A stretch of DNA of 64,000 bases from JBGSPQ01 sp964346765 (GCA_964346765.1 CAYFWB010000005.1:48046-112045); one strand, 5' to 3'; shown: positions 24,739-34,315, numbered from the stretch's first letter. Numbers and translations are program-made. The notes: generated by a model from the letters alone, not told the origin.

Positions 24739-26025
24739 AAGTTCCCCCATTTTCAACCTTGCCGCCACAATCTCATTCATTCTTGACCTCGTTAAAGGAC
24801 CAAACACACCGGCTCCCGTTGAAGTCTTGTTGCCGGCAAGCTTGTTTATTTGTTGAAATTTATAAACCGCGTGTTCTGTGACTTCTCCGTAATAACCGGT
24901 CGATTCAGTGCCGAACAAATTTACCTTTCTTAGCTCTTCCTGCAATTTTTTCACTTCTTCACCGCTGTCTCCGGGTTTTAAATTATATACAAAACTGCCT
25001 TCCGCGCTTATCTGATCAGACTTGGCGTGTGCCGTTTGTCCGACCACGCTTGCCAGCATCGTTGAAGTTTTCGGCCCTACGTATCCCGCTCCGTAAGATT
25101 TCTCAGTATCAATAATACTTTTATTTAACTGAAATTTTGTTACGGCTTGATGTGTTTGATTATCAAAAATGGATGTTATCTCACCGTCATAGTAATTAAG
25201 ACGTTTCAATAAATCCTGTAATTTTGCCACGTCATTGCCGGTCGTACCAAGTGTTAACTGTCTTGAAAATAAATTACTCTTCACGGTTTTTGCGATAACC
25301 GGTTGATTAGTGGTTTTTTTGTCAGAAGCTGCATTTACTATGACATGTTTTTCACTCTCATCATAATTTTTTAACTCTATAGATTCTTTAATATCAGGAT
25401 CAACACCGTAAACTTTAACTTTCAAAATCCTTTTCCCCCAACTTAACGCTCTTTGCAAACCCATGTCTCCATAACCCATCCATACATCGAGCCTGTTACC
25501 CTTAATCGCGCCGCCTCTGTCATGCACTGCAACAGTGCCTATACCCGGTATTTGCATCTTGGTCCCAAAAGGATAATTCGGCGGTGCCGCAATCATACCC
25601 GGAAAAACCGGCGTGCCGTCCGCTCCGTTAACACCGCTTCCATTAAGCCTTATATCACCCGCGTATGAACCGGTCGCATATCTGTTTTGCCCTTCTACAG
25701 GTGAATAGTAAGCTGAAATAGCAAAAATAACGGTTTCGTATTCAGGTTCTGCTTCAACCACAACGGGCGCCGATTCAGCTTCAAGAGCAAAAGCCTTAAC
25801 TTCGGCTTCGGCTTTAACCGGGTTTTCATTAAGCCATTTTGCCGCATTGCTTTTTTCAGTCCATGCATTTGCTTTCTCCATTGTAGATGCAAAGGCAACT
25901 TCGATATTTGATATGTATATTATCAAAAAAAGTACCGCCACACACGCAAAGTAGTGCCACCATTTATTAAATGACAGATCTTTTTGATCATCAATACCAT
26001 AATATTGATTATTATCTACTTTCAT
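24721..26025 (-). CDS. Wall-associated protein: 3D domain plus two peptidoglycan-binding domains
   Basis: A 434-residue envelope protein, possibly a peptidoglycan hydrolase. It has an N-terminal membrane segment (about 24-47), an Ala/Glu-rich linker, and a 3D domain (about 100-206) carrying the three aspartates that name the fold: Asp169 in VHDRGG, Asp180 in NRLDVW and Asp187 in GYGD. This resembles the MltA/YocH/resuscitation-type beta-barrel. Two PG-binding-1 repeats follow (about 252-318 and 340-425), each with GDVAKLQDLL- or EEVKKLQEEL-type helices and a YGAG/TGAG-VGP ending. A promoter lies 40 bp upstream. It may remodel septal wall together with the LytM/SLH protein. Confidence 0.88.
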   Translation of the reverse strand: MKVDNNQYYGIDDQKDLSFNKWWHYFACVAVLFLIIYISNIEVAFASTMEKANAWTEKSNAAKWLNENPVKAEAEVKAFALEAESAPVVVEAEPEYETVIFAISAYYSPVEGQNRYATGSYAGDIRLNGSGVNGADGTPVFPGMIAAPPNYPFGTKMQIPGIGTVAVHDRGGAIKGNRLDVWMGYGDMGLQRALSWGKRILKVKVYGVDPDIKESIELKNYDESEKHVIVNAASDKKTTNQPVIAKTVKSNLFSRQLTLGTTGNDVAKLQDLLKRLNYYDGEITSIFDNQTHQAVTKFQLNKSIIDTEKSYGAGYVGPKTSTMLASVVGQTAHAKSDQISAEGSFVYNLKPGDSGEEVKKLQEELRKVNLFGTESTGYYGEVTEHAVYKFQQINKLAGNKTSTGAGVFGPLTRSRMNEIVAARLKMGELLAVKS

Positions 26026-26063
26026 TTTGTTTTTATTTAGGTTTTTATTTTTTAAATCTTTAC

Positions 26064-26072
26064 ATTATATCA
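26064..26072 (-). promoter_or_regulatory. Extended -10 promoter for the 3D-domain gene
   Basis: Minus-strand TGA-TATAAT (26072-26064) is a perfect extended -10 about 32 nt before the predicted leader reaches ATG 26025. The -35 is weak, which is usual for extended -10 promoters. Confidence 0.65.
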
Positions 26073-26094
26073 TGATCAACAAGCCTTTAACTCT

Positions 26095-26127
26095 AAATAG
26101 CCTTGATAAATAGCAAGGTTGTTTTTT
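26095..26127 (+). terminator. Possible plus-strand intrinsic terminator
   Basis: On the plus strand, AAATAGCCTTG and CAAGGTTGTTT pair over 11 positions (two G-U) around an 8-nt loop, with the T run at 26122-26127. On the minus strand the wobble pairs become A-C mismatches, so the plus-strand RNA folds better. The nearest upstream plus gene is the HD gene, 1.36 kb away. Confidence 0.4.
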
Positions 26128-26155
26128 AATTATTTTGTCTAAAACACCTCAAATT

Positions 26156-28627
26156 TTAAAATACAGCCCCTATTCTTCTAAGAATCTCCCTTTCGACAAA
26201 CTCTCTGTCTCTTCCGTATTTAAGTCTGGACAATTGTTTGAATGCTTCCGCCGCCTCAAAGTCTCCTTTCTCAAGATATGGATTTACCGGAGTAATACTG
26301 AAAGGACGACTCGGCTGTGTGTCAATTGAAAGTTTCATGACAGCCTTATATTTATCAAGATTAATCAAATCCTGTTCAGCAAAAACCGGTGCCATTTCCT
26401 TTGCCATATATTCAGCGTCCTGTGCTCCAATTTTATAGGACATCATGGTTCCCACGTTACCAAATACTGCATCTTTAACCTTTGATTTACCATCTGGCCC
26501 TTCAAGCTGGGCTATATATTGGTGAGCCATATTCAAACTCAAACGGTATTTTCTGGCTTCGGAAAGTATAACTTCAATACTATCAGTAATATAATTTTGA
26601 AACTCATCAATATACAAAAAGAAATCTTTTCTTTGATCTTTGGGCATGTTTTGCCTGGCCAACGCGCCCATTTGTATCTTGGCGACAATAATTAGACCTA
26701 ACAATTTAGAATTGATCTCACCGACGGTTCCCTTGGAAAGATTAATTAATAAAATCTTATTGGTGTTCATAACCTCCGTAAAATCGAAAGCCGATTTTGC
26801 CTGGCCGATAATATTTCTCATCATCGAATTTGTAACAAACTGTCCGAACTTGGCAGCGAAGTAGGGGATAATTTCCTGCTTCTCCCTTGCTCCTGTTTTA
26901 GCCATCTGGTGATCCCAAAAAGATTTAACAACAGGGTTTGTTACATGTTCAACCTTCATTTTTTGAAAATCGTCGTCCGTAAACAATCTGACAATATCAG
27001 TAATTGCCCCTCCTTCCGGATCAGACATTAATGTCAAAACTCCGTTCCTGAAATAATCTTGGAGTCTGGGCCCAAAAATCTCTTCATTAAATAATTTAAG
27101 CATAATATTCATAGCTTCTAGTGCAACATATTCTTTTTCTTCCCATGTTTTACCTTCAAGCAAATTTAACCCCAGCGGCCTTTCAATATCACCAGGATTA
27201 AAATAAATAACATCATCTGCTCTCTCTCTAGGAACAAACGGTAAAATATCTTCAATCAAAGAACCGTGAGGATCTACCACCGCTACCCCGTCTCCATTTT
27301 TCAAATCCTGTCTGATCATAACCTGCATAATGGAAGATTTACCTGTACCTGTCTGTCCGATAACATAAAAATGTCTGAATCTGTCTTCTCTTTTCATACG
27401 GACATCTAAAGTTTCACCCCTGTAATTATTATGTCCAAGCAACAAACCTTCCTTCGGCAAATTATGAGGAGCGGGCGCGATCTTATAATTTTGCCAACCT
27501 ATAGTGGGCGCCTTGTTATATCTGATGTTGGGCAGATGAAATATACTTGCTATTTCATCCGCTGAAAGGACGTCACGTTTATTTGTAACTGCTCGTTTAA
27601 GTGGTTTTCTGAGATTCCGCATTATAAAATTTTTAATAATGGCAGTCTCAGATCTGTATTTTGGAGACATAAAACCATTGGCATTAGATGAATTGTACTG
27701 CACAAAGGCGCTCTTGATATTGTTCAGATGACTCTTTGCCTCTCGCTCACTAAAAGCAGATGTAATTATTCTGATTATAGTTTCATAACCAACTTTTGAA
27801 TTTTTTTGTTCCATGGCTTTAACTTCCTCATCTGTTAAAGGCGTTGTCCTTCCTCCCTCATCCGGTTTATTATCTCCGCTAATTTCTCCTTTAAAAAAGA
27901 AATCAAATAAAGCCCCAAGCCACATTAATGGATTAAGACTTCCCCCCGATTTCTTTTTTTGTGTAAAAATATTTTTGGCTTCTTCTCTGCCTCTTTTCTG
28001 CCAACCATCTTTAATCGGCTTTAGCATAACTTGAATCACTGCCCCATCATCATATCCAAGCTTCGAAAGCACGTTGGTAATATTATTCAGCGGATCCGAA
28101 TTAAGCTGTTCGTACGTTTTAATGGGATAGATATAGTCTTTTACAAGCTGGATATTGCAAGCCGCGACTTTGGATTTTTCTTTAAAGATATTATAATCGT
28201 TTTCCTGTTCAACATAACAATCTGGATAAAAAGACGTAATTTGTTTTTCGATCAACGACCTTAAATTTCGCGGAACTACAAAATAAAAATTAATCTGATT
28301 ATCCATAACCGCGTATTCAACTGAAAAATAGTCTTGTCCTTTAAAATAAGTTGAAAAATCACTTGAATAAATACTGTTTAGTGATTCAAACAGATGACTC
28401 GCAACCCCCACAATTTCTTTAAAATCCCTCTGTCCCGATAGACCAGCCTGTTCTTCTTCTCTGTCCTCTTTCGATTCTTTTTTCGGAACCATCACTCTCA
28501 AAAAGACCATATTAAACTGACGTTTTTTATTGCTGATAAAGCGCGTCAGATATTTTATGCAAATAATTGCTATATATAAAAGAATAGCAATTCCGACCGC
28601 CATTAATAGATTATAAAATGTTTGCAT
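26156..28627 (-). CDS. VirD4/TraD-like membrane P-loop ATPase (paralogue 1)
   Basis: An 823-residue ATPase of the FtsK/HerA-type conjugative coupling family. It has an N-terminal membrane segment (about 7-28) and a 380-residue N-terminal domain found with these ATPases in Patescibacteria. The motor domain has Walker A IGQTGTGKS (Walker core 424-431), DPHGSLIEDIL, NPGDIERPLGLN, a Walker B-like FFLYIDEFQN and HQYIAQLEG. It probably moves DNA or protein across the membrane, as in type IV secretion, or powers a pilus-like system. A second, clearly related copy is at 47014-49551. No VirB partners are adjacent. It sits between aspS and a wall protein and has a likely own promoter. Confidence 0.85.
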   Translation of the reverse strand: MQTFYNLLMAVGIAILLYIAIICIKYLTRFISNKKRQFNMVFLRVMVPKKESKEDREEEQAGLSGQRDFKEIVGVASHLFESLNSIYSSDFSTYFKGQDYFSVEYAVMDNQINFYFVVPRNLRSLIEKQITSFYPDCYVEQENDYNIFKEKSKVAACNIQLVKDYIYPIKTYEQLNSDPLNNITNVLSKLGYDDGAVIQVMLKPIKDGWQKRGREEAKNIFTQKKKSGGSLNPLMWLGALFDFFFKGEISGDNKPDEGGRTTPLTDEEVKAMEQKNSKVGYETIIRIITSAFSEREAKSHLNNIKSAFVQYNSSNANGFMSPKYRSETAIIKNFIMRNLRKPLKRAVTNKRDVLSADEIASIFHLPNIRYNKAPTIGWQNYKIAPAPHNLPKEGLLLGHNNYRGETLDVRMKREDRFRHFYVIGQTGTGKSSIMQVMIRQDLKNGDGVAVVDPHGSLIEDILPFVPRERADDVIYFNPGDIERPLGLNLLEGKTWEEKEYVALEAMNIMLKLFNEEIFGPRLQDYFRNGVLTLMSDPEGGAITDIVRLFTDDDFQKMKVEHVTNPVVKSFWDHQMAKTGAREKQEIIPYFAAKFGQFVTNSMMRNIIGQAKSAFDFTEVMNTNKILLINLSKGTVGEINSKLLGLIIVAKIQMGALARQNMPKDQRKDFFLYIDEFQNYITDSIEVILSEARKYRLSLNMAHQYIAQLEGPDGKSKVKDAVFGNVGTMMSYKIGAQDAEYMAKEMAPVFAEQDLINLDKYKAVMKLSIDTQPSRPFSITPVNPYLEKGDFEAAEAFKQLSRLKYGRDREFVEREILRRIGAVF

Positions 28628-28649
28628 ATTAATCCGAAACTATACTCTA

Positions 28650-28655
28650 ATTATA
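28650..28655 (-). promoter_or_regulatory. Candidate -10 for TraD-like gene 1
   Basis: Minus-strand TATAAT, 22 bp before the ATG at 28627. The -35 at 17-bp spacing is TGGATT, a weak match. Confidence 0.42.
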
Positions 28656-28687
28656 GCCTAAAACAAACCAAAAATCCATCCCGCCAC

Positions 28688-30460
28688 TTACAGTTTCGAC
28701 TCGATTACGCTAATATGTGCTTCCGCGATTTGCTCCGCCGACAATTCAGATGGAGCGTTAAGAAGTAGATCACGAGCTTTTTGATCTTTTGGGAATGCTA
28801 TAACCTCTCTAATATTCGGTTCGTCTCTGAAAATCATTACCACTCTGTCCAGACCCCACGCAACACCACCATGAGGCGGTGCTCCATATTCAAAAGCCTT
28901 GAGAAGATGTCCGAAACGCCTCTCGGCATCCTCTTTACTGATCGAAAGTATATCGAATATCTTACTTTGCAGCGCGCTGTCATGAATTCTGATACTGCCC
29001 CCTCCGATCTCCGAACCGTTAAGTACGATATCAAAAGCCTTGGCTCGCACGGATTCGGGATTGGTATTCAGCAATTCGATATCTTTATCGAAAGGAGCCG
29101 TAAAAGGGTGATGTTCGGCGTTTAACTTTTGTTCCTCTTCATTCCATGAAAAAAGAGGCCATTCCGTGACCCAACAAAAAGCAAAAACATCATTCTTTAT
29201 TAAATCAAATTTATCTCCGCAAACCAATCTGATCTGACCCAGTACGGCACACACCGTCTTAAAAGTGTCAGCCGCAAAAAACAAAATGTCACCGCTACTT
29301 GCTTTCGTTTTTTCTTCTATTTTTTTAACCTCATCATTCGTCAAAAATTTCAAAATAGGGGATTTAATACCTTCTTCTGTGAACTGCATATATGCAAGCC
29401 CCTTTCCACCGTAAGCCTTAGCCACCTCTGTCATATCGTCAATATCCTTTCTGGTAAACTTCGCTCCTCCCTCTACCTTTAAAGCGCGAACAACCCCCCC
29501 CGAAGCAACAACATCTCTAAAAACTTTAAACTCAGAATCCTTCAACTCATCGGTCAGATCCGAAATAAACATTTCAAAACGCATGTCGGGCTTATCAACG
29601 CCGTATTTATCCATGGCTTCCTGCCATGTGATTTGAGTAAATGGTTTCGTTTGAATCTTTTTATCAGGGGCCAATTGTTCGACCAGCTTTATCATAATTT
29701 CCTCGTTTATGCGCATCACATCCTGTGAATCAACAAAAGACATTTCCATATCCAGTTGGGTAAATTCGGGCTGTCTGTCCCCCCTCTGATCTTCGTCTCT
29801 AAAACACCTCGCTATTTGGAAATACCTGTCAACTCCCGCTACCATGAGTAACTGTTTCAACTGTTGCGGAGACTGCGGCAAAACATAAAAATTGCCCGGA
29901 TACAAACGGGACGGAACCAGATATTCACGACTTCCTTCCGGAGTTCCTTTAATCATTATCGGTGTTTCAACCTCTATAAAGTCTTCATCGTCCATTAAAT
30001 CACGAAGCAATTTAATCAATTTATGACGCAGTACAATATTTTCTTTCATTCTATCCCTTCTCAAATCCAGATAACGGTATTTTAGTCTGATTTCCTCCGC
30101 TACATCTTTATCCTGATCAATTTCGAACGGCGGCACCGCTGATTTATTCAAAACATCAATATCGGTACATAGCACTTCAATTTCTCCCGTTTGCATACTT
30201 GTATTCCTCATACCTTCCGGCCTGACTCTTACCCGTCCTTTAATTTTAATGACATATTCGGGTCTAAGCTTATCAAACTTTTCGTGTAATTGCGGGGATT
30301 CAGTCGGATCCGAAACAATTTGCGTGAGTCCGTATCGATCCCTTAAGTCTATGAATATTAGTTGTCCATGGTCTCGTCTTCTGTTCACCCAACCGCACAA
30401 AACAACCTCTTCACCCACATCGAAGGAATCAAGCTCATTACATCTATGAGATCTCATCAT
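28688..30460 (-). CDS. aspS: Aspartyl-tRNA synthetase, probably non-discriminating (Asp/Asn)
   Basis: Class IIb synthetase, 590 residues, of bacterial type with the inserted GAD domain (about 290-400). The N-terminal OB anticodon-binding domain contains GWVNRRRDHGQLIFIDLRD. Motif 2 is FRDEDQRGDRQPEFTQLDME and motif 3 is GVAWGLDRVVM. The positions that differ between discriminating and non-discriminating enzymes, Leu30 and Lys82 in E. coli versus His31 and Gly82 in Pseudomonas, read His (RRRDHG) and Gly (RPEGMRN) here, so it probably also charges tRNA-Asn with Asp for GatCAB. ATG codons at 30460 and 30457 are both possible starts. An inverted repeat overlaps its promoter. Confidence 0.95.
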   Translation of the reverse strand: MMRSHRCNELDSFDVGEEVVLCGWVNRRRDHGQLIFIDLRDRYGLTQIVSDPTESPQLHEKFDKLRPEYVIKIKGRVRVRPEGMRNTSMQTGEIEVLCTDIDVLNKSAVPPFEIDQDKDVAEEIRLKYRYLDLRRDRMKENIVLRHKLIKLLRDLMDDEDFIEVETPIMIKGTPEGSREYLVPSRLYPGNFYVLPQSPQQLKQLLMVAGVDRYFQIARCFRDEDQRGDRQPEFTQLDMEMSFVDSQDVMRINEEIMIKLVEQLAPDKKIQTKPFTQITWQEAMDKYGVDKPDMRFEMFISDLTDELKDSEFKVFRDVVASGGVVRALKVEGGAKFTRKDIDDMTEVAKAYGGKGLAYMQFTEEGIKSPILKFLTNDEVKKIEEKTKASSGDILFFAADTFKTVCAVLGQIRLVCGDKFDLIKNDVFAFCWVTEWPLFSWNEEEQKLNAEHHPFTAPFDKDIELLNTNPESVRAKAFDIVLNGSEIGGGSIRIHDSALQSKIFDILSISKEDAERRFGHLLKAFEYGAPPHGGVAWGLDRVVMIFRDEPNIREVIAFPKDQKARDLLLNAPSELSAEQIAEAHISVIESKL

Positions 30461-30468
30461 AAAAAAAT

Positions 30469-30505
30469 TTAAATGTTCCCACTCATAATAAGGACGAACA
30501 TTTAA
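30469..30505 (-). repeat. 10-bp inverted repeat over the aspS promoter
   Basis: TTAAATGTTC (30469-30478) and GAACATTTAA (30496-30505) are exact reverse complements, 17 bp apart. On the minus strand the second arm is followed by ATTTTTTT directly before the aspS ATG, so a dnaE read-through transcript would see a terminator-like hairpin. As DNA it brackets the -10. Confidence 0.7.
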
Positions 30506-30513
30506 TAAATCAA
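30485..30513 (-). promoter_or_regulatory. aspS promoter
   Basis: Minus-strand TTGATT (30513-30508), 17 bp, TATTAT (30490-30485), immediately after the dnaE stop. Predicted leader is about 20 nt. Confidence 0.65.
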
Positions 30514-33500
30514 CTATTGCATAATCTGTTTAATACTTTTCTCCAGTTCAGAGGTCAAGTGTATACCGAAAGGTAATTTGATCCTTCTCATTGATGTTTT
30601 ACCCTCCAAATGAATTTCAACCGACCTGTCTCCGCGGTTTTCTACCAATATTTTTTTTAGTTTTTGAAGCTTGTCTTCATTAACTGAACCCGGTAAATAT
30701 ACTATATAAGGATTTTCTTTCCATTCTCCGGAATCGGCATTAACTGAATCGGATAAAGTATCCGCTTCCTGAATCTTTTCATTAACTTTTTTATCCACAG
30801 CCCGTTCAATTATCTTTTGTTTTCTGGTCATTTTTTCATTGGCGTCGTATAAATTGTTGGCTTTGGCGTTTTCAATCATACTATCTAAAGAAACAGCTTT
30901 AATACTTTGACAGGAAAATTGCAGACTTCCTCTTCTGGCATCCGGTCTTCCCTCAATTATAAGAATTTTATCTTCCTGAAATAAATGCCCGAATTGAGCA
31001 AAAACCTGTGGAAAAGCAATTATCTCAATGCGCCCGGTCGGATCCTCAAGCTCTCCATACATCATATACTGACCGCTTTTGGTAAAAACTTTTTTAACTC
31101 TAGTTAAAAGGCCGCCTATAGTTATTCTCTTGCCAATGTCTCTTTTAGAAATGTTCTCGATCAATGTAACTTTCCTGCCCAGGTATTTGCACAGTCCCTT
31201 TAACGGATGACCTGAAACATAAAGTCCCATGTATTCCTTTTCCCATGTCAATTTTTCCATATCGGTTGCCGGTTTTACCTTTTTCAATGAAAATGAATTC
31301 ACATCAGCCGCGCCATCGTCCATAGCTCCAAAAATGTTTGTTTGACCCTGTAAACTGATTTCTTGCGCTGTCTTGGCAAAAACTGTTATTTCCTCATAAC
31401 TCATCGCTATCGCTTTTCTTTCTCCGAAGTCGTCCAAAGCTCCAGTGTACCCCAGTGCTTCAATAGTTTTTTTATTAAGAAGCTTATATGGAACCCTTTG
31501 CAAAAAATCCTGCAGTGATTTAAAAACACCACCTTTTCTTCTAACATCTATAATCGATTCAACCGTACCGATTCCCAAGCCCTTGATGGCGCTCAAACCA
31601 AAACGAATTCTACCATCATCAACAACAGTAAAATCTGAAAAAGATTCATTAATAGAGGGCGGAAGGACAGAAATTCCCATCTCTTCACATTCCATCATTT
31701 CAAGGACCACTCTGTCTGTATTTTCAGCGTCGGACGATAGCAATGCAGCCATAAATTCAGCAGGATGGTGAGCCTTAAGGTAGGCAGTTCTATAAGATAT
31801 CATTGCGTAGCACGCGGCATGGGCTTTATTAAATCCGTAACCGGCAAAAGGCTCTACCACTTTTTCAAAAACATCCTCCGCAAACTTTTTTTCATGCCTA
31901 TTATTTACCGATCCTTCAATAAACTTTTTCTTTTGCTCCTGCAAAAGTACGGGATTTTTCTTACCTACCGCTTTCCTTAATATATCAGCCTCTCCCAATG
32001 TGAATCCGGCAAAGTCTCTGGCGATTTGAAGAATCTGTTCCTGATAAATCGCAACTCCGTTTGTCTCTTTTAAAATGGGTTCAAAAGATGAATGGAAATA
32101 CCTGATTGTTTCCGGATTATGTTTTGCCTTTATATAACCTGGTATCCATTCCATAGGCCCAGGCCTGTATAAAGAAATCATCGCGATTATATCTTTAAAA
32201 GCCGTCGGTTTAAGTTCTTTTATATACCGTTTCATCCCGGCGGACTCCAACTGAAACACACCGGTTGTCTCCCCATTTTGAAGGAGCTCAAAACTTTTTT
32301 CATCGTCCATCGGGATATTCTGGAGATCAATATGGATATCTCTTCCTTTTTTCAGAATTTCCAGCGTCTTTTGGATGATTGTAAGGTTACGAAGTCCCAA
32401 AAAGTCCATCTTTAAAAGACCCAGTTCTTCAGTGGGTTTCATCGAGTATTGTGTAATTATTTCCTCGCCTCCCCCGGTTGCACGTTGAAGCGGTGTATAT
32501 TTAACAAGAGGCTCTTCAGACATCACAACCGCAGAAGCATGTGTTCCCGCATGACGCACTGTACCTTCAAGCTTCATCGCGTTATCAAGCAAATCTTTTG
32601 ATCTGGGTTCGGTTTCATATACTTTTTTAAGTTCCGGATCCTGTGCCACGGCCTCCTTTAAAGGCACGTGTCTACCTTGTACAGGCGGAGGTACAAGCTT
32701 GGCGATTCTATCAACCTCGGCGTAAGGATAACCCATAGCGCGCCCGACATCTCGCACGGCGGCTCTGGCGGCCATCGTGCCAAAAGTAATAATCTGCGCT
32801 ACATTTTCTTTACCGTATTTTTCCCGTACATAATCAAGAATTTCATCTCTTCGATTATCTGCGAAATCCACATCAATATCTGGCATGGAAATGCGTTCTG
32901 GGTTTAAGAAGCGCTCAAAAATCAATCCGTGCTTTAACGGATCAAGTTCTGTAATATCAAGACAGTACGTAATCAGTGATCCTGCCGCGGACCCTCTCCC
33001 CGGACCCACAGTAATACCGTTGTCTTTAGCTTTTTTAACAAAATCCCATACTATTAAAAAATAATCGTTAAATCCCATACTATCTACGATTGAAAGCTCA
33101 TATTCCAGACGTTCAACAGCTTCTTTGGACGCCCTATTGTCAAACCGTCTATCCAACCCCTCAAAACATAGTTGTCTAAGATAATCTCCGGCCTGCTCGG
33201 CATTCGGAGTATGAAAATGAGGAATAAGATCCTGATTGAATGGAATCTCCATATCCACTTTTTCCGCAATTTTCAAGGAATTTTCAATCGCCTCAGGATG
33301 GTCCTTAAAATGCTCCTTCATTTCATCAGGAGACTTCATCGAAAAATCTCCGTCAAATTTCATTCTGTCCTCTTCTTCCAACGTTGACTGAGTCTGTATG
33401 CAAATCAAAATGTCCTGAGCCTTGGCGTCTTCCCTGCAAACGTAATGTGAATCCGTTGAAGCTACCAATTGCAGTCCGTATTCTGAAGCCAGTTCAACCA

Positions 33501-34068
33501 ATCTGTCATTAACGATTTTTTGATCATCAATTCCCGGATGATATTGCATTTCAAGGTAATAATCATCTTTACCGAAAATATCAAGATAAGATTCAATTAT
33601 TTTCTTTTGTTTATTTCTATCATCATCCACTATTGCTCTGGAAAGTTCACCGGCCAAACAGCCGCTTAAAGCAATTATCCCCTCACTATGCGCTTTTAAA
33701 AGTCCATGATCTACCCGCGGTTTATAATAAAAGCCCTCAATGTTGGCCTTGGTAACAAGTAGCATTAAATTTTGATAGCCAACGTAATTTTTTGCCAATA
33801 ATGTTATATGAAAAGGTTTTTTATCAACTCTCGCGTTTTTATCAAACCTGGAATTCGGTGCTACATAAGCCTCTAATCCGATTATAGGCTTTATATCATT
33901 TTCTTTCGCCGCCTTATAGAACTCAATAGCACCATACATAACACCGTGATCGGTAAGCGCGACCGCCGGACTGCCTTGTTCTTTAGCCTTTTTAACAATG
34001 TCCTTGGGTTTACCAAAACCATCTAGCAGGCTGTAATGTGAATGAACATGCAAGTGAACAAATGACAT
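30514..34068 (-). CDS. dnaE: DNA polymerase III alpha subunit
   Basis: Replicative polymerase of the DnaE class, 1184 residues. The N-terminal PHP domain keeps its metal ligands (HLHVHSHYS at 5-13, DHG at 40-42, TDSHY at 205-209), so metal-dependent proofreading by PHP is possible. The palm has GPGRGSAAGS (355-364) and the catalytic PDIDVDF (396-402). Fingers, tandem HhH (KGLGIGTVESII) and a C-terminal OB fold (ITIGGLLTRVKKVFTKSG) follow. The stop is TAG. It follows tRNA-Leu on the same strand with no clear separate promoter, so it is probably read from the tRNA-Leu promoter. Confidence 0.97.
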   Translation of the reverse strand: MSFVHLHVHSHYSLLDGFGKPKDIVKKAKEQGSPAVALTDHGVMYGAIEFYKAAKENDIKPIIGLEAYVAPNSRFDKNARVDKKPFHITLLAKNYVGYQNLMLLVTKANIEGFYYKPRVDHGLLKAHSEGIIALSGCLAGELSRAIVDDDRNKQKKIIESYLDIFGKDDYYLEMQYHPGIDDQKIVNDRLVELASEYGLQLVASTDSHYVCREDAKAQDILICIQTQSTLEEEDRMKFDGDFSMKSPDEMKEHFKDHPEAIENSLKIAEKVDMEIPFNQDLIPHFHTPNAEQAGDYLRQLCFEGLDRRFDNRASKEAVERLEYELSIVDSMGFNDYFLIVWDFVKKAKDNGITVGPGRGSAAGSLITYCLDITELDPLKHGLIFERFLNPERISMPDIDVDFADNRRDEILDYVREKYGKENVAQIITFGTMAARAAVRDVGRAMGYPYAEVDRIAKLVPPPVQGRHVPLKEAVAQDPELKKVYETEPRSKDLLDNAMKLEGTVRHAGTHASAVVMSEEPLVKYTPLQRATGGGEEIITQYSMKPTEELGLLKMDFLGLRNLTIIQKTLEILKKGRDIHIDLQNIPMDDEKSFELLQNGETTGVFQLESAGMKRYIKELKPTAFKDIIAMISLYRPGPMEWIPGYIKAKHNPETIRYFHSSFEPILKETNGVAIYQEQILQIARDFAGFTLGEADILRKAVGKKNPVLLQEQKKKFIEGSVNNRHEKKFAEDVFEKVVEPFAGYGFNKAHAACYAMISYRTAYLKAHHPAEFMAALLSSDAENTDRVVLEMMECEEMGISVLPPSINESFSDFTVVDDGRIRFGLSAIKGLGIGTVESIIDVRRKGGVFKSLQDFLQRVPYKLLNKKTIEALGYTGALDDFGERKAIAMSYEEITVFAKTAQEISLQGQTNIFGAMDDGAADVNSFSLKKVKPATDMEKLTWEKEYMGLYVSGHPLKGLCKYLGRKVTLIENISKRDIGKRITIGGLLTRVKKVFTKSGQYMMYGELEDPTGRIEIIAFPQVFAQFGHLFQEDKILIIEGRPDARRGSLQFSCQSIKAVSLDSMIENAKANNLYDANEKMTRKQKIIERAVDKKVNEKIQEADTLSDSVNADSGEWKENPYIVYLPGSVNEDKLQKLKKILVENRGDRSVEIHLEGKTSMRRIKLPFGIHLTSELEKSIKQIMQ

Positions 34069-34096
34069 AATTTTGATTTAATCTGCTCTAAACCTT

Positions 34097-34183
34097 TGGT
34101 ACCGGGGAGAGGACTCGAACCTCCACGCCTATACGGGCACTAGCTCCTAAGGCTAGCGTGTCTACCAATTCCACCACCCCGGC
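34097..34183 (-). tRNA. tRNA-Leu (anticodon UAG)
   Basis: Complete 87-nt class II tRNA on the minus strand with encoded CCA. The acceptor stem GCCGGGG/CCCCGGU, the anticodon loop CTTAGGA (UAG), the long variable arm GTGCCCGTATAGGCGT and the T loop TTCGAGT are all present. It reads CUN codons. It lies 28 bp before dnaE. Confidence 0.96.
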
Positions 34184-34216
34184 AAGACATTTCAATAATG
34201 ATGTTTCGAATGCCAA

Positions 34217-34222
34217 ATTATA
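34217..34222 (-). promoter_or_regulatory. Candidate -10 for tRNA-Leu
   Basis: Minus-strand TATAAT, 33 bp before the mature tRNA 5' end. No good -35 at 16-18 bp. Confidence 0.42.
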
Positions 34223-34285
34223 CTAGCAAAAATAAATTAAAATAAAAGCTGAATTTAACCTTTAATGATATACTTTAAAACAGTA

Positions 34286-34315
34286 TTGACAAAAAGGCAT
34301 TATTAGGATTACAAT
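34286..34315 (+). promoter_or_regulatory. Distal promoter (P1) of the sigma4-HARE gene
   Basis: TTGACA (34286-34291), 18 bp, TACAAT (34310-34315). It would give a leader of about 130 nt that contains a 23-codon open frame (34325-34396) with no Shine-Dalgarno motif. Confidence 0.6.

Noticed and set aside
26095..26127. Terminator of the TraD-like gene on the minus strand
   Set aside because: On the minus strand the hairpin gains A-C mismatches and is not followed by T residues, so it fits the plus strand better.
30461..30513. T-box riboswitch before aspS
   Set aside because: Only 53 bp separate dnaE and aspS, far too little for a T-box; no T-box core sequence is present.
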